The notes beneath the pieces were generated by a model. The model saw nothing but the letters and a program-made list of their open reading frames with translations. It made no database searches and was not told where the DNA came from. A program made the position numbers and the translations under genes. A DNA stretch of 64,000 nt, from positions 32,111 through 96,110 of the forward strand of contig NZ_JAGRPF010000220.1 in NCBI RefSeq assembly GCF_020439865.1, given 5' to 3'. This DNA comes from Prosthecobacter sp. GTDB taxonomy: Bacteria > Verrucomicrobiota > Verrucomicrobiia > Verrucomicrobiales > Verrucomicrobiaceae. Of this stretch, positions 51,288-59,351 are shown in pieces; position 1 is the stretch's first letter, and each line of letters opens with the position of its first letter.

Positions 51288-51796
51288 GAGGGTGTGAGTT
51301 CGTCGTAGAGCGGTCGCAGTTCACTGCGCAGCTTCTCCAGGGCGTAGCGATAACGGCTGGCCGCCGTGTTCAGCGGAATGCCCTGCACTTCCGCGATTTC
51401 TTCGAAGGTGAGACCGTCCCAGAGCTTCAGTTGCGCCACACTGCGCTGTTCCAGCGGAAGCAACGAGAGCGCCGCCCCGAGACGCTTTGCCAGCTCCGCC
51501 TGATCAGGATCGTCCTGCGCGGCAAACATTTCCACAGGGGCACGGGATGCCTCTTCCGCACGGCGCCGCACATGGTGACGCCGCAGCCAGTCGATGGCCT
51601 GCCGATGCGCCAGCCGCAGCAGCCACGCCCGCATGTTGTCGATGCCCGCAGGCACCGGCTGCCGTGCCAGTTTGATGAACAACTCCTGCAGCAGATCTTT
51701 CGCGTCGGCCTCCGCGCCCGTGAAACTCGTGAGATAATGGAACAGGCCGGCCGCGTGGGCGTCGTAAAGTTCGGACAATGTCGGAGCGGCGTACAT
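51284..51796 (-). CDS. ECF RNA polymerase sigma factor
   Basis: This 170-aa protein has sigma region 2 (DAKDLLQELFIKLARQP, then NMRAWLLRLAHRQAIDWLRR) and region 4 (LLPLEQRSVAQLKLWDGLTFEEIAEVQGIPLNTAASRYRYALEKL). It is the usual length for ECF factors. It directs RNA polymerase to a stress- or envelope-linked regulon; the targets are unknown. It is translationally coupled to the small membrane protein downstream, with the 519-aa anchored protein behind it. Confidence 0.93.
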   Translation of the reverse strand: MYAAPTLSELYDAHAAGLFHYLTSFTGAEADAKDLLQELFIKLARQPVPAGIDNMRAWLLRLAHRQAIDWLRRHHVRRRAEEASRAPVEMFAAQDDPDQAELAKRLGAALSLLPLEQRSVAQLKLWDGLTFEEIAEVQGIPLNTAASRYRYALEKLRSELRPLYDELTPS

Positions 51797-51944
51797 TGAG
51801 AGGCAGTTTCACGAACAGGACGCACGGCGGCGAGACTTTTGTCTATCCGAATGGGTCTGCAGGGCTTTTCGACCATTCACCTCACAAAATTACCCTTGTA
51901 ATCCCCGAGCGTGGGAGCATCCTCACGCCCAACTTTTTTCACGC

Positions 51945-52301
51945 ATGTCACGTCCTCCTAATCGCGGCCCATCACGCAGCGGCCCCAATCGCGGTCCTTC
52001 ACGCGGCGGCCCACCCCGTCGTGGCGGCCCGCCTCAACGCTTCGCACCACCGCCACGTCCGCCTGAGCCTGAAGATACGGGCAAGCAGAAAGAGGAAGCC
52101 ATCGAACTCGAAGGCACCATCGCCGCCGTGCTCGCCGGCACCATGTTCCGTGTACAGCTCCGCAACGGCCACGAAGTGCTCGCGCACATCTCCGGCAAGA
52201 TGCGCAAGAAGTTCATCCGTCTCGTCATCGGTGACGCCGTGAAGCTCGAAATGTCTCCCTACGACATGGACAAGGCGCGCATCGTGTATCGCATCGGCTA
52301 A
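51945..52301 (+). CDS. infA: translation initiation factor IF-1 with N-terminal Arg/Gly/Pro extension
   Basis: The last 70 residues form the IF-1 OB fold: EEAIELEGTIAAVLAGTMFRV, then NGHEVLAHISGKMRKKFIRL and GDAVKLEMSPYDMDKARIVYR. IF-1 occupies the A site of the 30S subunit during initiation. Normal IF-1 is about 72 aa; here 45-50 extra residues stand in front, built from near-repeats (NRGPSRSGP, NRGPSRGGP, PPRRGGPP). Such a basic disordered tail could bind rRNA or mRNA. The start ATG at 51945 has no Shine-Dalgarno sequence; the upstream is TTTTTTCACGC. The next gene begins 21 nt downstream. Confidence 0.92.
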   Translation: MSRPPNRGPSRSGPNRGPSRGGPPRRGGPPQRFAPPPRPPEPEDTGKQKEEAIELEGTIAAVLAGTMFRVQLRNGHEVLAHISGKMRKKFIRLVIGDAVKLEMSPYDMDKARIVYRIG

Positions 52302-52322
52302 GCTCACGCCACGCCCGCGATC

Positions 52323-52871
52323 ATGGCCGGAGACATCGTCTATTTCGATCTCGAAACACGCCGCACGGCAAACGATGTCGGCGGCTGGGGCAACAAGCAC
52401 AAGATGGGCATCTCCGTGGCCGTCACGTTCAGCACCAAAATGAACGAATACCGGATCTACACGGAAGACGAGGCCCCGGAGCTGATCAAACAGCTCAAGG
52501 CAGCCGACCTGGTCGTGGGTTTCAACCACATCGGGTTCGACTACGAGGTGCTCAAGGGACACGACATCATGTTCGACCCCGCTGATCTGCCTCACAGCCT
52601 CGACATGCTCATCGAGCTCGAAAAGGTTCTCGGCCATCGCATCAAGCTCGATGCCGTCGCTGCAGCCACACTCGGCACCGGCAAGACCGCCGACGGTCTC
52701 GATGCCCTGCGCTGGTGGCAGCAGGGCGAAGTCGCCAAGATCGCCGAGTACTGCTGCTACGATGTGAAAGTGACGAAGTGCGTATACGAGTATGGTGTCC
52801 AGCACGGCCACGTGAAATACCACGACCGCAACGGCCGCGAGCAGATCGCCAACGTGGACTGGAAGGCATGA
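52323..52871 (+). CDS. RNase H-like DEDD 3'-5' exonuclease domain protein
   Basis: The 182-aa protein shows the three exonuclease motifs: YFDLET (Asp9, Glu11) at the start, GFNHIGFDYEVLKGHD in the middle (Asn/Asp), and EYCCYDVKVT at the end (the Asp of the YxxxD/Cxx pattern). This matches the YprB/ribonuclease H-like or predicted 3'-5' exonuclease group seen as a domain in helicases. No helicase part is present. It may be a stand-alone nuclease for RNA or DNA ends. It is 21 nt after infA and overlaps the next gene by 4 nt. Confidence 0.8.
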   Translation: MAGDIVYFDLETRRTANDVGGWGNKHKMGISVAVTFSTKMNEYRIYTEDEAPELIKQLKAADLVVGFNHIGFDYEVLKGHDIMFDPADLPHSLDMLIELEKVLGHRIKLDAVAAATLGTGKTADGLDALRWWQQGEVAKIAEYCCYDVKVTKCVYEYGVQHGHVKYHDRNGREQIANVDWKA

Positions 52872-53272
52872 CGCCGCTGTTTAGTCTTTTTGTGCGCGCC
52901 GGCTGGGCTCCGCTCGCGGTCTTGATCTTCCATCAGATCATTCTGCGCACGCCCTATCGTCAGCAGCTCGATTTCGTGATGCACTACAGCGGCGGAGTGG
53001 CCATCGCTTTCTTCTTCTGGCATGCACTGAACTGCCTCGCCTCCTGGTTCGGACAGCTCACTCCGTTCGCACGCCACCTGTTCACCTTCGCACTCGCCTG
53101 CACGTTGGGATTGTTCTGGGAGTTCGCCGAACTTTTTTCCGATGTCTTCTACGGCACCCACATCCAGCACAGCGTCCACGAAACGATGCGCGATCTCGTC
53201 GCCGACGCGACAGGTGCGCTGACGACGCTTGCAGGAGTGTTTGTCGTGCATTGCTTCCGTAAGCCGAACTGA
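52868..53272 (+). CDS. small membrane protein, four predicted helices (134 aa)
   Basis: Four hydrophobic helices are visible (LFVRAGWAPLAVLIFHQI, GGVAIAFFFWHALNCLASWF, HLFTFALACTLGLFWEFAELF, DATGALTTLAGVFVVHCF). The short loop has SDVFYGTHIQHSVHETMRDL, giving His, Glu and Asp near the membrane face. This resembles the DUF2238-type family (YjdF-like) of uncharacterised membrane proteins. Start by ATGA overlap with the exonuclease gene. Function unknown. Confidence 0.75.
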   Translation: MTPLFSLFVRAGWAPLAVLIFHQIILRTPYRQQLDFVMHYSGGVAIAFFFWHALNCLASWFGQLTPFARHLFTFALACTLGLFWEFAELFSDVFYGTHIQHSVHETMRDLVADATGALTTLAGVFVVHCFRKPN

Positions 53273-53291
53273 GCCCCAAATCAGGAAACTT

Positions 53292-54740
53292 GTGGGCGAA
53301 TTCCGGCGTTTCAGCAGCGTGACTCCGCCCGCCCCAGATTTCCTCGATGTTTCACGCCGCCAGTTCTTCCGCCAGTCGGGACTGGGCCTGGGGTCGATGG
53401 CATTGGGATCTCTGCTCGCGCGGGACCTGCCTGCGGCGGCGGCCATCGCCCCGCGCCCCCATTTTGCGCCGAAGGCAAAGCACATCATCTACCTGCACAT
53501 GATCGGCGCGCCATCGCAGCTCGATCTGTTCGACTACAAGCCGATGCTGCAGAAGATGGACGGGCAGACCTGCCCGGAAGAGCTGACCAAGGGCAAGCGC
53601 TTCGCTTTCATCGGCGGCGATTTGAAGCTCGCTGGAACGGAGTTCAAATTTCAGCGTCACGGCCAGAGCGGGCTCGAATTGAGCGAGCTTCTGCCTCATC
53701 TCGGAACCGTGGCGGACGACATCTGCGTGGTGAAGTCCCTGCACACCAACGAGATCAATCACGCTCCGGCTCAGATGTTCCTGCACACCGGATTTGGCCA
53801 GGGCGGGCGCCCGAGCTTGGGCGCCTGGCTGACGTACGGTCTGGGCGCGGAAAATCGCGATCTGCCGGCCTACGTGGTGCTGTTGTCGGGGCCGCCCGGT
53901 GGCGCCGGGTCGACGCTTTGGAGCACGGGCTTTCTGCCCAGCGTTTACCAGGGCATTCAGTTCCGCGGCAGCGGTGAACCGGTACTCTTTTTGGGCAATC
54001 CGCCCGGGCACAGTTCCAAAGACCGTCGCCGGGTGCTTGATGCCGTGAGGGCGCTCAACGAGCAGCAGCTCGGCGTCGTGGGCGATCCGGAGATCGCCAC
54101 GCGCATCAGCCAGTATGAAATGGCCTACCGCATGCAGACCAGCGTGCCGGAGCTAATGGACATCACCCAGGAAAAGAAGGCGACGCTCGACATGTATGGC
54201 GCGCAGCCGGGGAAGGCCTCCTTTGCCAACAACTGCCTGCTCGCCCGGCGCCTCGTCGAACGCGGCGTGCGCATGGTGCAGCTCTTTGACTCCGACTGGG
54301 ATCATCATGGCGGCCTCAAACAGCGCCTGTCAGCCAAGGCCAAAGACGTGGATCAGCCAATGGCCGCGCTCGTGCGCGATTTGAAGCAGCGAGGCCTGCT
54401 GGATGAGACGCTAGTGATCTGGGGCGCCGAGTTTGGCCGCACTCCGTTGCGCCAGGGCATCAACGGCGACGGCACCAAGACTTCCCCGGGCCGCGATCAC
54501 CACAAGGACGCCTACACCATGTGGATGGCGGGTGGCGGCATCAAACCGGGGACGGTGTATGGCAAAACCGATGATTTCGGCTTCAACATCGCCGAAAACC
54601 CGGTCCATACCCACGACCTGAACGCCACGGTGCTGAATCTGCTCGGCCTCGATCACGAGCGCCTCACCTTCCGCTACCAAGGCCGTGATTTCCGCCTCAC
54701 GGACGTCCACGGGGAACTGGTCGGTGGGATCATGGCCTGA
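53292..54740 (+). CDS. Tat-exported DUF1501 protein
   Basis: This protein has a twin-arginine signal (SRRQFFRQSGLGLGSMALG) and the DUF1501 body: HIIYLHMIGAPSQLDLFDYKP, VQLFDSDWDHHGG, VIWGAEFGRTPLRQ and ATVLNLLGLDHERLTFRYQGRD. Length about 480 aa. Family knowledge: DUF1501 belongs to the alkaline phosphatase/sulfatase fold and works outside the cytoplasm; its activity is unknown. Start: GTG at 53292, preceded by AGGAAA about 5 nt away, or GTG at 53319. A TTG at 53229 is in frame but would overlap the previous gene. No DUF1549/1553 partner is adjacent. Confidence 0.88.
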   Translation: MGEFRRFSSVTPPAPDFLDVSRRQFFRQSGLGLGSMALGSLLARDLPAAAAIAPRPHFAPKAKHIIYLHMIGAPSQLDLFDYKPMLQKMDGQTCPEELTKGKRFAFIGGDLKLAGTEFKFQRHGQSGLELSELLPHLGTVADDICVVKSLHTNEINHAPAQMFLHTGFGQGGRPSLGAWLTYGLGAENRDLPAYVVLLSGPPGGAGSTLWSTGFLPSVYQGIQFRGSGEPVLFLGNPPGHSSKDRRRVLDAVRALNEQQLGVVGDPEIATRISQYEMAYRMQTSVPELMDITQEKKATLDMYGAQPGKASFANNCLLARRLVERGVRMVQLFDSDWDHHGGLKQRLSAKAKDVDQPMAALVRDLKQRGLLDETLVIWGAEFGRTPLRQGINGDGTKTSPGRDHHKDAYTMWMAGGGIKPGTVYGKTDDFGFNIAENPVHTHDLNATVLNLLGLDHERLTFRYQGRDFRLTDVHGELVGGIMA

Positions 54741-54795
54741 GTTGGACGACTTCGTTCCAATAAAGAAAAATGCCCCAGGCATGAACTGCTGGCGT

Positions 54796-54841
54796 GGGTT
54801 CTGCGGGGCGGTATCGTACCGGCCTGTCATTCGGCAGAACC
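54796..54841 (+). promoter_or_regulatory. foldable leader upstream of glmS
   Basis: GGGTTCTGC (54796-54804) pairs with GCAGAACC (54834-54841). Inside it, CGGTA and TACCG (54809-54821) make a second hairpin with a TCG loop. The result is a two-tier stem-loop ending 25 nt before the glmS ATG, followed by T-rich sequence. It may be a terminator-like attenuator for glmS or the end of the DUF1501 transcript. It does not match the known glmS ribozyme. Confidence 0.4.
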
Positions 54842-54865
54842 TGTTTTACCCCCTTTTACTTTCTC

Positions 54866-56719
54866 ATGTGCGGAATCGTTGGATACATCGGCAATCGTCA
54901 GGCCAGCTCGATCCTTTTGGACGGACTGCGGCGCTTGGAATATCGCGGCTATGACTCGGCCGGGATGGCGCTCAATGGCGGCGGCGAAAGCCTGCGCATC
55001 GTGAAACGCGCCGGCCGGATCGACAATCTGCGTCAGGCGGTGACCGCTGCGAACCCGCTCGGCACGATGGGCATTTCCCACACCCGCTGGGCCACTCACG
55101 GAGCAGCCACGGACGTGAACGCCCACCCACACCCCGACCAGTCCGGCAAGCTGGTGCTCGTCCACAACGGCGTGATCGAAAACTATCAGACGTTGCGCGA
55201 TCAAATGATCGCCAAGGGCCACACGTTTCAGTCGCAAACCGACACCGAGGTGCTCTCGCACCTGGTTGGCACCTACTTCGACGAATCGACCGAGAAGGAC
55301 GGCACGCAGCGGCTCGTCAATGCCGTGAAAGCCGCTCTGGCGCGTGTGAAAGGAACCTACGGCATCGCGGTGATGCATGGAGATCTGCCCGGCGTGATCG
55401 TCGGCGCACGACTCGGCAGTCCGCTCATCGTCGGACTCGGTGATCACGAGCATTTCCTCGCCAGCGACGTTTCCGCCGTCGTCAACCACACCCGCGACGT
55501 GGTTTACCTCAACGACTACGACATCGTCGTCATCACGAAGGACCGCTACAGCGTGCAGTCACATGAAGGCGTCCCTGCCGAAGTGAAAGTCAGCCGCGTC
55601 GAATTCAGCGCAGACGACGCCGAGAAGGGCGACTTCCCGCACTACATGCTCAAGGAGATCTACGAGCAACCAACCTCGCTGCGGAACGCGATGCGCGGCC
55701 GCCTTTCCCGTGATGAATGCACCGCCATCCTCGGCGGGCTGAACATGACGCCGCGTGAGCTGGCGCAGATCGACCGCATCATTCTCGCCGGCTGCGGCAC
55801 GGCCTACCACGCCGCGATGGTGGGCGAGTATTTGATCGAAACCCTAGCCCGCGTGCCGACGGAAGTCGAAATCGCCAGCGAGTTCCGCTATCGCAACGTC
55901 CCCGCGAACAAGAACACGCTGCAGTTTGTGATGAGCCAGAGCGGCGAGACCATCGACACGCTCGCTGCCATGCGCGAAGGCCAGCGCAAAGGCATTCGCT
56001 GCCTCGGCATCGTGAACACCGTGGGCAGCACGATTGCCCGCGAGAGCGACGGCGGCGTTTACATCCACGCCGGACCGGAAATCGGGGTGGCCGCCACAAA
56101 AACCTTCACCTCCCAGGTCACCATCCTCACGCTGCTGAGCCTGCTGCTGGGCCGCATTCACCACCTTTCGAGTGTGGATGGCCTCGAAATGATCGATCAG
56201 CTCGAAGAGCTGCCAGACAAGATCGTCACGATCTTGAAGCAGGCGGACAAGATCAAAGCCATTGCCGAGAAGCACGCGCATGCCGAGGGCATGCTTTTCA
56301 TGGGCCGTCAGGCGAACTATCCCGTGGCACTCGAAGGCGCGCTGAAGATGAAGGAGATCAGCTACATCTACGCCAGCGGCCATCCGAGCGCGGAGCTGAA
56401 GCATGGCGTCATCGCCTTGGTGAAGCCGGACATGCCTTCCATCTTCATCGCACCCGACGACGCCGTGTTCGACAAGAACGTGAGCAACATCGAGGAAGTC
56501 CGCGCCCGCAAGGGTCCCGTCATCGCCGTGACGACCGAAGGCCGCACCGAGCTCGAACGCATCACGGACGACGTGATCTACGTGCCGGATTGCCCGTCCT
56601 ACCTCACCCCCATTCTCAATGTCGTGCCGCTTCAGCTTCTGAGCTACTACACGGCGGTCGCCCGGGGTTGTGATGTGGATAAACCGAGAAATCTCGCAAA
56701 AAGCGTGACCGTGGAGTAG
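54866..56719 (+). CDS. glmS: glutamine--fructose-6-phosphate aminotransferase (isomerizing)
   Basis: GlmS makes glucosamine-6-phosphate for peptidoglycan and LPS. The 617-aa protein starts MCGIVGYIGN, where Cys2 is the N-terminal nucleophile once Met is removed. The glutaminase domain has SHTRWATHGAATDVNAHPH and HNGVIENYQTLR. Two SIS domains follow (AGCGTAYHAAMVGEYLIE, SQSGETIDTLAAMR, VGSTIARESDGG, GRQANYPVALEGALKMKEISYIYA). The length is typical. The start has a T/C-rich upstream (TTTTACTTTCTC) and no Shine-Dalgarno sequence. The next gene follows after 22 nt. Confidence 0.97.
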   Translation: MCGIVGYIGNRQASSILLDGLRRLEYRGYDSAGMALNGGGESLRIVKRAGRIDNLRQAVTAANPLGTMGISHTRWATHGAATDVNAHPHPDQSGKLVLVHNGVIENYQTLRDQMIAKGHTFQSQTDTEVLSHLVGTYFDESTEKDGTQRLVNAVKAALARVKGTYGIAVMHGDLPGVIVGARLGSPLIVGLGDHEHFLASDVSAVVNHTRDVVYLNDYDIVVITKDRYSVQSHEGVPAEVKVSRVEFSADDAEKGDFPHYMLKEIYEQPTSLRNAMRGRLSRDECTAILGGLNMTPRELAQIDRIILAGCGTAYHAAMVGEYLIETLARVPTEVEIASEFRYRNVPANKNTLQFVMSQSGETIDTLAAMREGQRKGIRCLGIVNTVGSTIARESDGGVYIHAGPEIGVAATKTFTSQVTILTLLSLLLGRIHHLSSVDGLEMIDQLEELPDKIVTILKQADKIKAIAEKHAHAEGMLFMGRQANYPVALEGALKMKEISYIYASGHPSAELKHGVIALVKPDMPSIFIAPDDAVFDKNVSNIEEVRARKGPVIAVTTEGRTELERITDDVIYVPDCPSYLTPILNVVPLQLLSYYTAVARGCDVDKPRNLAKSVTVE

Positions 56720-56741
56720 AGTTAGCCGTCCGCTCCCTGTC

Positions 56742-57539
56742 ATGCCAACCTCCCTGCTTCGCTCCAGCCTAACGATCTGCATCGCCACGCTGGGGCTGTG
56801 CCTGTGCGGGATGCCTGCAATGTCCTCGGGCGAGCAGGGCCCGGAAGCTGCCGTGGCCGACCAAACTCCGGCCGATTTTCTCGATTGGGTGAGCCAGCAC
56901 ACCAAGGCCCGCTGGCGCCTGCTCTTTCGGCCGCCGCCGCCCACGCCACCCACCGACCGCGGACACGCCTCACTGATTCTCGGCAGCCTGCTAGCGGACA
57001 GTTTCCTCGTCTGGCAGGCGGGAGACTCACAGCAGTTCCGCAACAACAACCAGGACGTGCTCAGCTACTGCCGCATGCTCGGTCTCGGCGAAAAGCTCAT
57101 GCCCCGCCTCATGGCTCAGGGCAAAATGGCCGAGATGAACGAGTGGAAGGAGCTGCGCCACGAAATTGTGGACAGCCATCAGGAGCTGATCCGCATGCTG
57201 AGAGAGCAGCGGGATGACGACCTCGCGGTGATGATCGATCTCGGTCTTTGGCTGCGAATGCTCGAAATTGTTTCCACCGTCGTCGCCGAAGATCCGGCCG
57301 TGAAGATCCGCCCGCTCTGCATCGGCTCCCCGGAAATCCTGCAGGATGTTCGCGAGCACTTCAGCAGCCTCAATGCCTCCAAGCGTGAGGAGGCCCTGGT
57401 CAAGCGCATCGGCACCGCGATTGATGAGATCAGCACCCTGTGGAAAAACGTGGAAACAAGCCCGCCGACTGAATTGCAGGTCAGCCAGACCCACGAAAAG
57501 CTCAAGCGGCTCCTGCTGGCCATCATGACTGAGCGGTAG
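56742..57539 (+). CDS. exported helical protein of unknown function (265 aa)
   Basis: A signal-like segment (residues 8-28, LTICIATLGLCLCGMPAMS; no lipobox) precedes a strongly helical domain (for example MNEWKELRHEIVDSHQELIRM, DDDLAVMIDLGLWLRMLEIVST). Heptad patterns in the last 60 residues suggest a coiled coil (VKRIGTAIDEISTLWKNVE). No family is recognised. It follows glmS by 22 nt, so it may be transcribed with it. Cell-envelope placement is inferred from the signal. Confidence 0.65.
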   Translation: MPTSLLRSSLTICIATLGLCLCGMPAMSSGEQGPEAAVADQTPADFLDWVSQHTKARWRLLFRPPPPTPPTDRGHASLILGSLLADSFLVWQAGDSQQFRNNNQDVLSYCRMLGLGEKLMPRLMAQGKMAEMNEWKELRHEIVDSHQELIRMLREQRDDDLAVMIDLGLWLRMLEIVSTVVAEDPAVKIRPLCIGSPEILQDVREHFSSLNASKREEALVKRIGTAIDEISTLWKNVETSPPTELQVSQTHEKLKRLLLAIMTER

Positions 57540-57622
57540 GCCTGCCGCTGCTGTCTTTCGAAGTGACTGGAGTGGATTTTTTTCACGCTCTTTCACGACT
57601 TTCGGCTATCAACTTGCGGTTC

Positions 57623-58672
57623 ATGTCACCCCGCATCCTCATCATCGGCCAGGGCCTCGCCGGCACCGCCCTGGCATGGCGTTTGTGGGAACGGGAAGTG
57701 CCCTTCGTCATTGTCGATCGTGATGAAGCGATCACCTGCTCGAAAGTGGCCGCCGGCTTGATCACGCCCATCACCGGCATGCGTCTCACCGTAAGCTGGC
57801 GCTATGCCCTGTTTTATCGCGAAGCGCTGCGCTTTTACCGCGGGTGCGGCAGACGCTTGAAGCAGCGCTTTCTCTTCCCACGCGGCTACGTGCGCCTGCT
57901 GAAGAACGAACAGGAAATCGCCAAATGGGAAAAGCGCCGCCGCGATCCCGACATGCAGCCCTTCCTGCATCGCCAGCCACCGCAACTCAACGCGGACGTG
58001 GTTCACAATCCACAAAACGGCTTTCAACAGCGCCACGCCGCCTGGCTCGACACCACCGCCTATCTTCAAGCCAGCCGTGCGTTCTTCGAATCACTCGATT
58101 CATGGCGCAAAGCCGATGTGAAACCTGACGAGGTTCATGATGACGCTCAAGGCGTCACTTGGAACGATCAGAGCTTCACCCACGTCATCTGGGCACAGGG
58201 GTGGAGCGCACAGCATCATCCGCTCCTCCACTGGGTTCCGTTCCAATCCGCCCTCGGCACCATTTTGACCGTCACCGCCGATCTTCACGGCGAGAAGCGC
58301 ATCCTCAACCGCGGCTGCTGGCTCCTCCCGCGCAACGACGGCACCTTGCGTGCCGGCTCCACCTACGAATGGTCGTTTGCCGATCAGAACACACCTTCAC
58401 CAACGCAGGTGCAGGAGCTTGAAGCCACTCTGCAAACGCTGCTCAAAACTTCCGCCCAAATCACTGCCACGCAGAGCGCCGTTCGTCCCATCATCAAAAA
58501 CCGCCAGGCCCTCATGGGCACGCATCCCAGTCATCCACGCGTCGCGTTCCTCAACGGCCTCGGCTCGAAAGGCTCCCTCCGTTCCCCGTGGCTCGCTCGT
58601 CATCTCCTCGAACATCTGCTGGATGGCACTGCGCTTGATGAAGCGTTCGATCTGCAGCAAAACTCGGTATGA
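57623..58672 (+). CDS. FAD-dependent oxidoreductase, candidate MnmC(o)/MnmL-like tRNA-modification enzyme
   Basis: This 349-aa protein of the DAO (glycine-oxidase-like) family starts at its Rossmann motif, ILIIGQGLAGTALAW (residues 4-18), where the GxGxxG binds FAD. It then shows DRDEAITCSKVAAGLITPITG and a C-terminal FAD segment (VRPIIKNRQALMG, FLNGLGSKGSLRSPWLARHL). Its stop overlaps the ATG of a YtqB/MnmM-type methyltransferase by 4 nt. Known: in proteobacteria MnmC unites such an oxidase with a methyltransferase for the last steps of mnm5(s2)U34, and in Gram-positives separate MnmL and MnmM genes do so. This pairing suggests the same job. A free amino-acid oxidase is the alternative. Confidence 0.75.
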   Translation: MSPRILIIGQGLAGTALAWRLWEREVPFVIVDRDEAITCSKVAAGLITPITGMRLTVSWRYALFYREALRFYRGCGRRLKQRFLFPRGYVRLLKNEQEIAKWEKRRRDPDMQPFLHRQPPQLNADVVHNPQNGFQQRHAAWLDTTAYLQASRAFFESLDSWRKADVKPDEVHDDAQGVTWNDQSFTHVIWAQGWSAQHHPLLHWVPFQSALGTILTVTADLHGEKRILNRGCWLLPRNDGTLRAGSTYEWSFADQNTPSPTQVQELEATLQTLLKTSAQITATQSAVRPIIKNRQALMGTHPSHPRVAFLNGLGSKGSLRSPWLARHLLEHLLDGTALDEAFDLQQNSV

Positions 58673-59268
58673 CTGAACGCCCTCCCCATCTCGCCAGCCC
58701 CAACGGTGGCCTGCCGTCGTCTGTGCTGTGGGCGCAGTTGATTTTGAAGGACCGTCTTCGTGCGGGCGACGTCGCGATCGATGCGACGATGGGCAACGGA
58801 CATGACACGTTGTTTTTGACGCAATGCGTCGCGCCAGAGGGCCATGTGTTTGCTTTCGACGTGCAGGAAGCCGCCTTGATCGAGACACGGAAGCGTGTGC
58901 CGGCTGAAATGACGACGTTGATTCATGCGGGCCATGAAACGATGCGCGCTCAAGTGCCGGTCGAGCTGCATGGAAAGATCAGCGCGGTCATGTTCAACCT
59001 CGGCTACCTGCCAGGCACGAACAAGGCGCTCATCACACGCACGGAGACAACGATGATCGCGGTGCGCGAGGCACTGGATCTGCTCAAGCCATCCGGCGTG
59101 CTCACGATCACGGTGTATCCTGGCCACGAAGGCGGAGCCGACGAAGGCCGCCACATCGCCGAATGGGCTGCCACGCTCGATTCACGGCGATTCGAGGTGC
59201 AGCACCTGCGGCCCGTGAATCGGGCGGCCTCACCGCCCGAACTATGGGTGGTGTGGAAGCGCGGTTGA
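58669..59268 (+). CDS. mnmM: YtqB/MnmM-family SAM-dependent tRNA methyltransferase
   Basis: This 199-aa Rossmann methyltransferase belongs to the putative rRNA methylase family PF06962. The SAM site reads AIDATMGNGHDTLFL (residues about 37-51). Further marks are FAFDVQ, GHETM, the NLGYLPG motif near 105 and ITVYPGHEGG with the ELWVVWK end. Family knowledge: B. subtilis YtqB (MnmM) methylates nm5s2U34 of tRNA to mnm5s2U34. The ATG overlaps the preceding oxidoreductase gene by 4 nt, so the two are co-translated. The symbol rests on family and context. Confidence 0.85.
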   Translation: MTERPPHLASPNGGLPSSVLWAQLILKDRLRAGDVAIDATMGNGHDTLFLTQCVAPEGHVFAFDVQEAALIETRKRVPAEMTTLIHAGHETMRAQVPVELHGKISAVMFNLGYLPGTNKALITRTETTMIAVREALDLLKPSGVLTITVYPGHEGGADEGRHIAEWAATLDSRRFEVQHLRPVNRAASPPELWVVWKRG

Positions 59269-59351
59269 GCACTTTATCACGCTGAAGTGTGAGCAACGTA
59301 TGCATGGCATTGCTTGCACTCCGCCACATCACTGCCTAGCTGCCGCACCCC

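Noticed and set aside
54741..54865. glmS ribozyme in the glmS leader
   Set aside because: The space is about 125 nt and lacks the pseudoknotted core and cleavage-site pattern; only simple nested hairpins are present.
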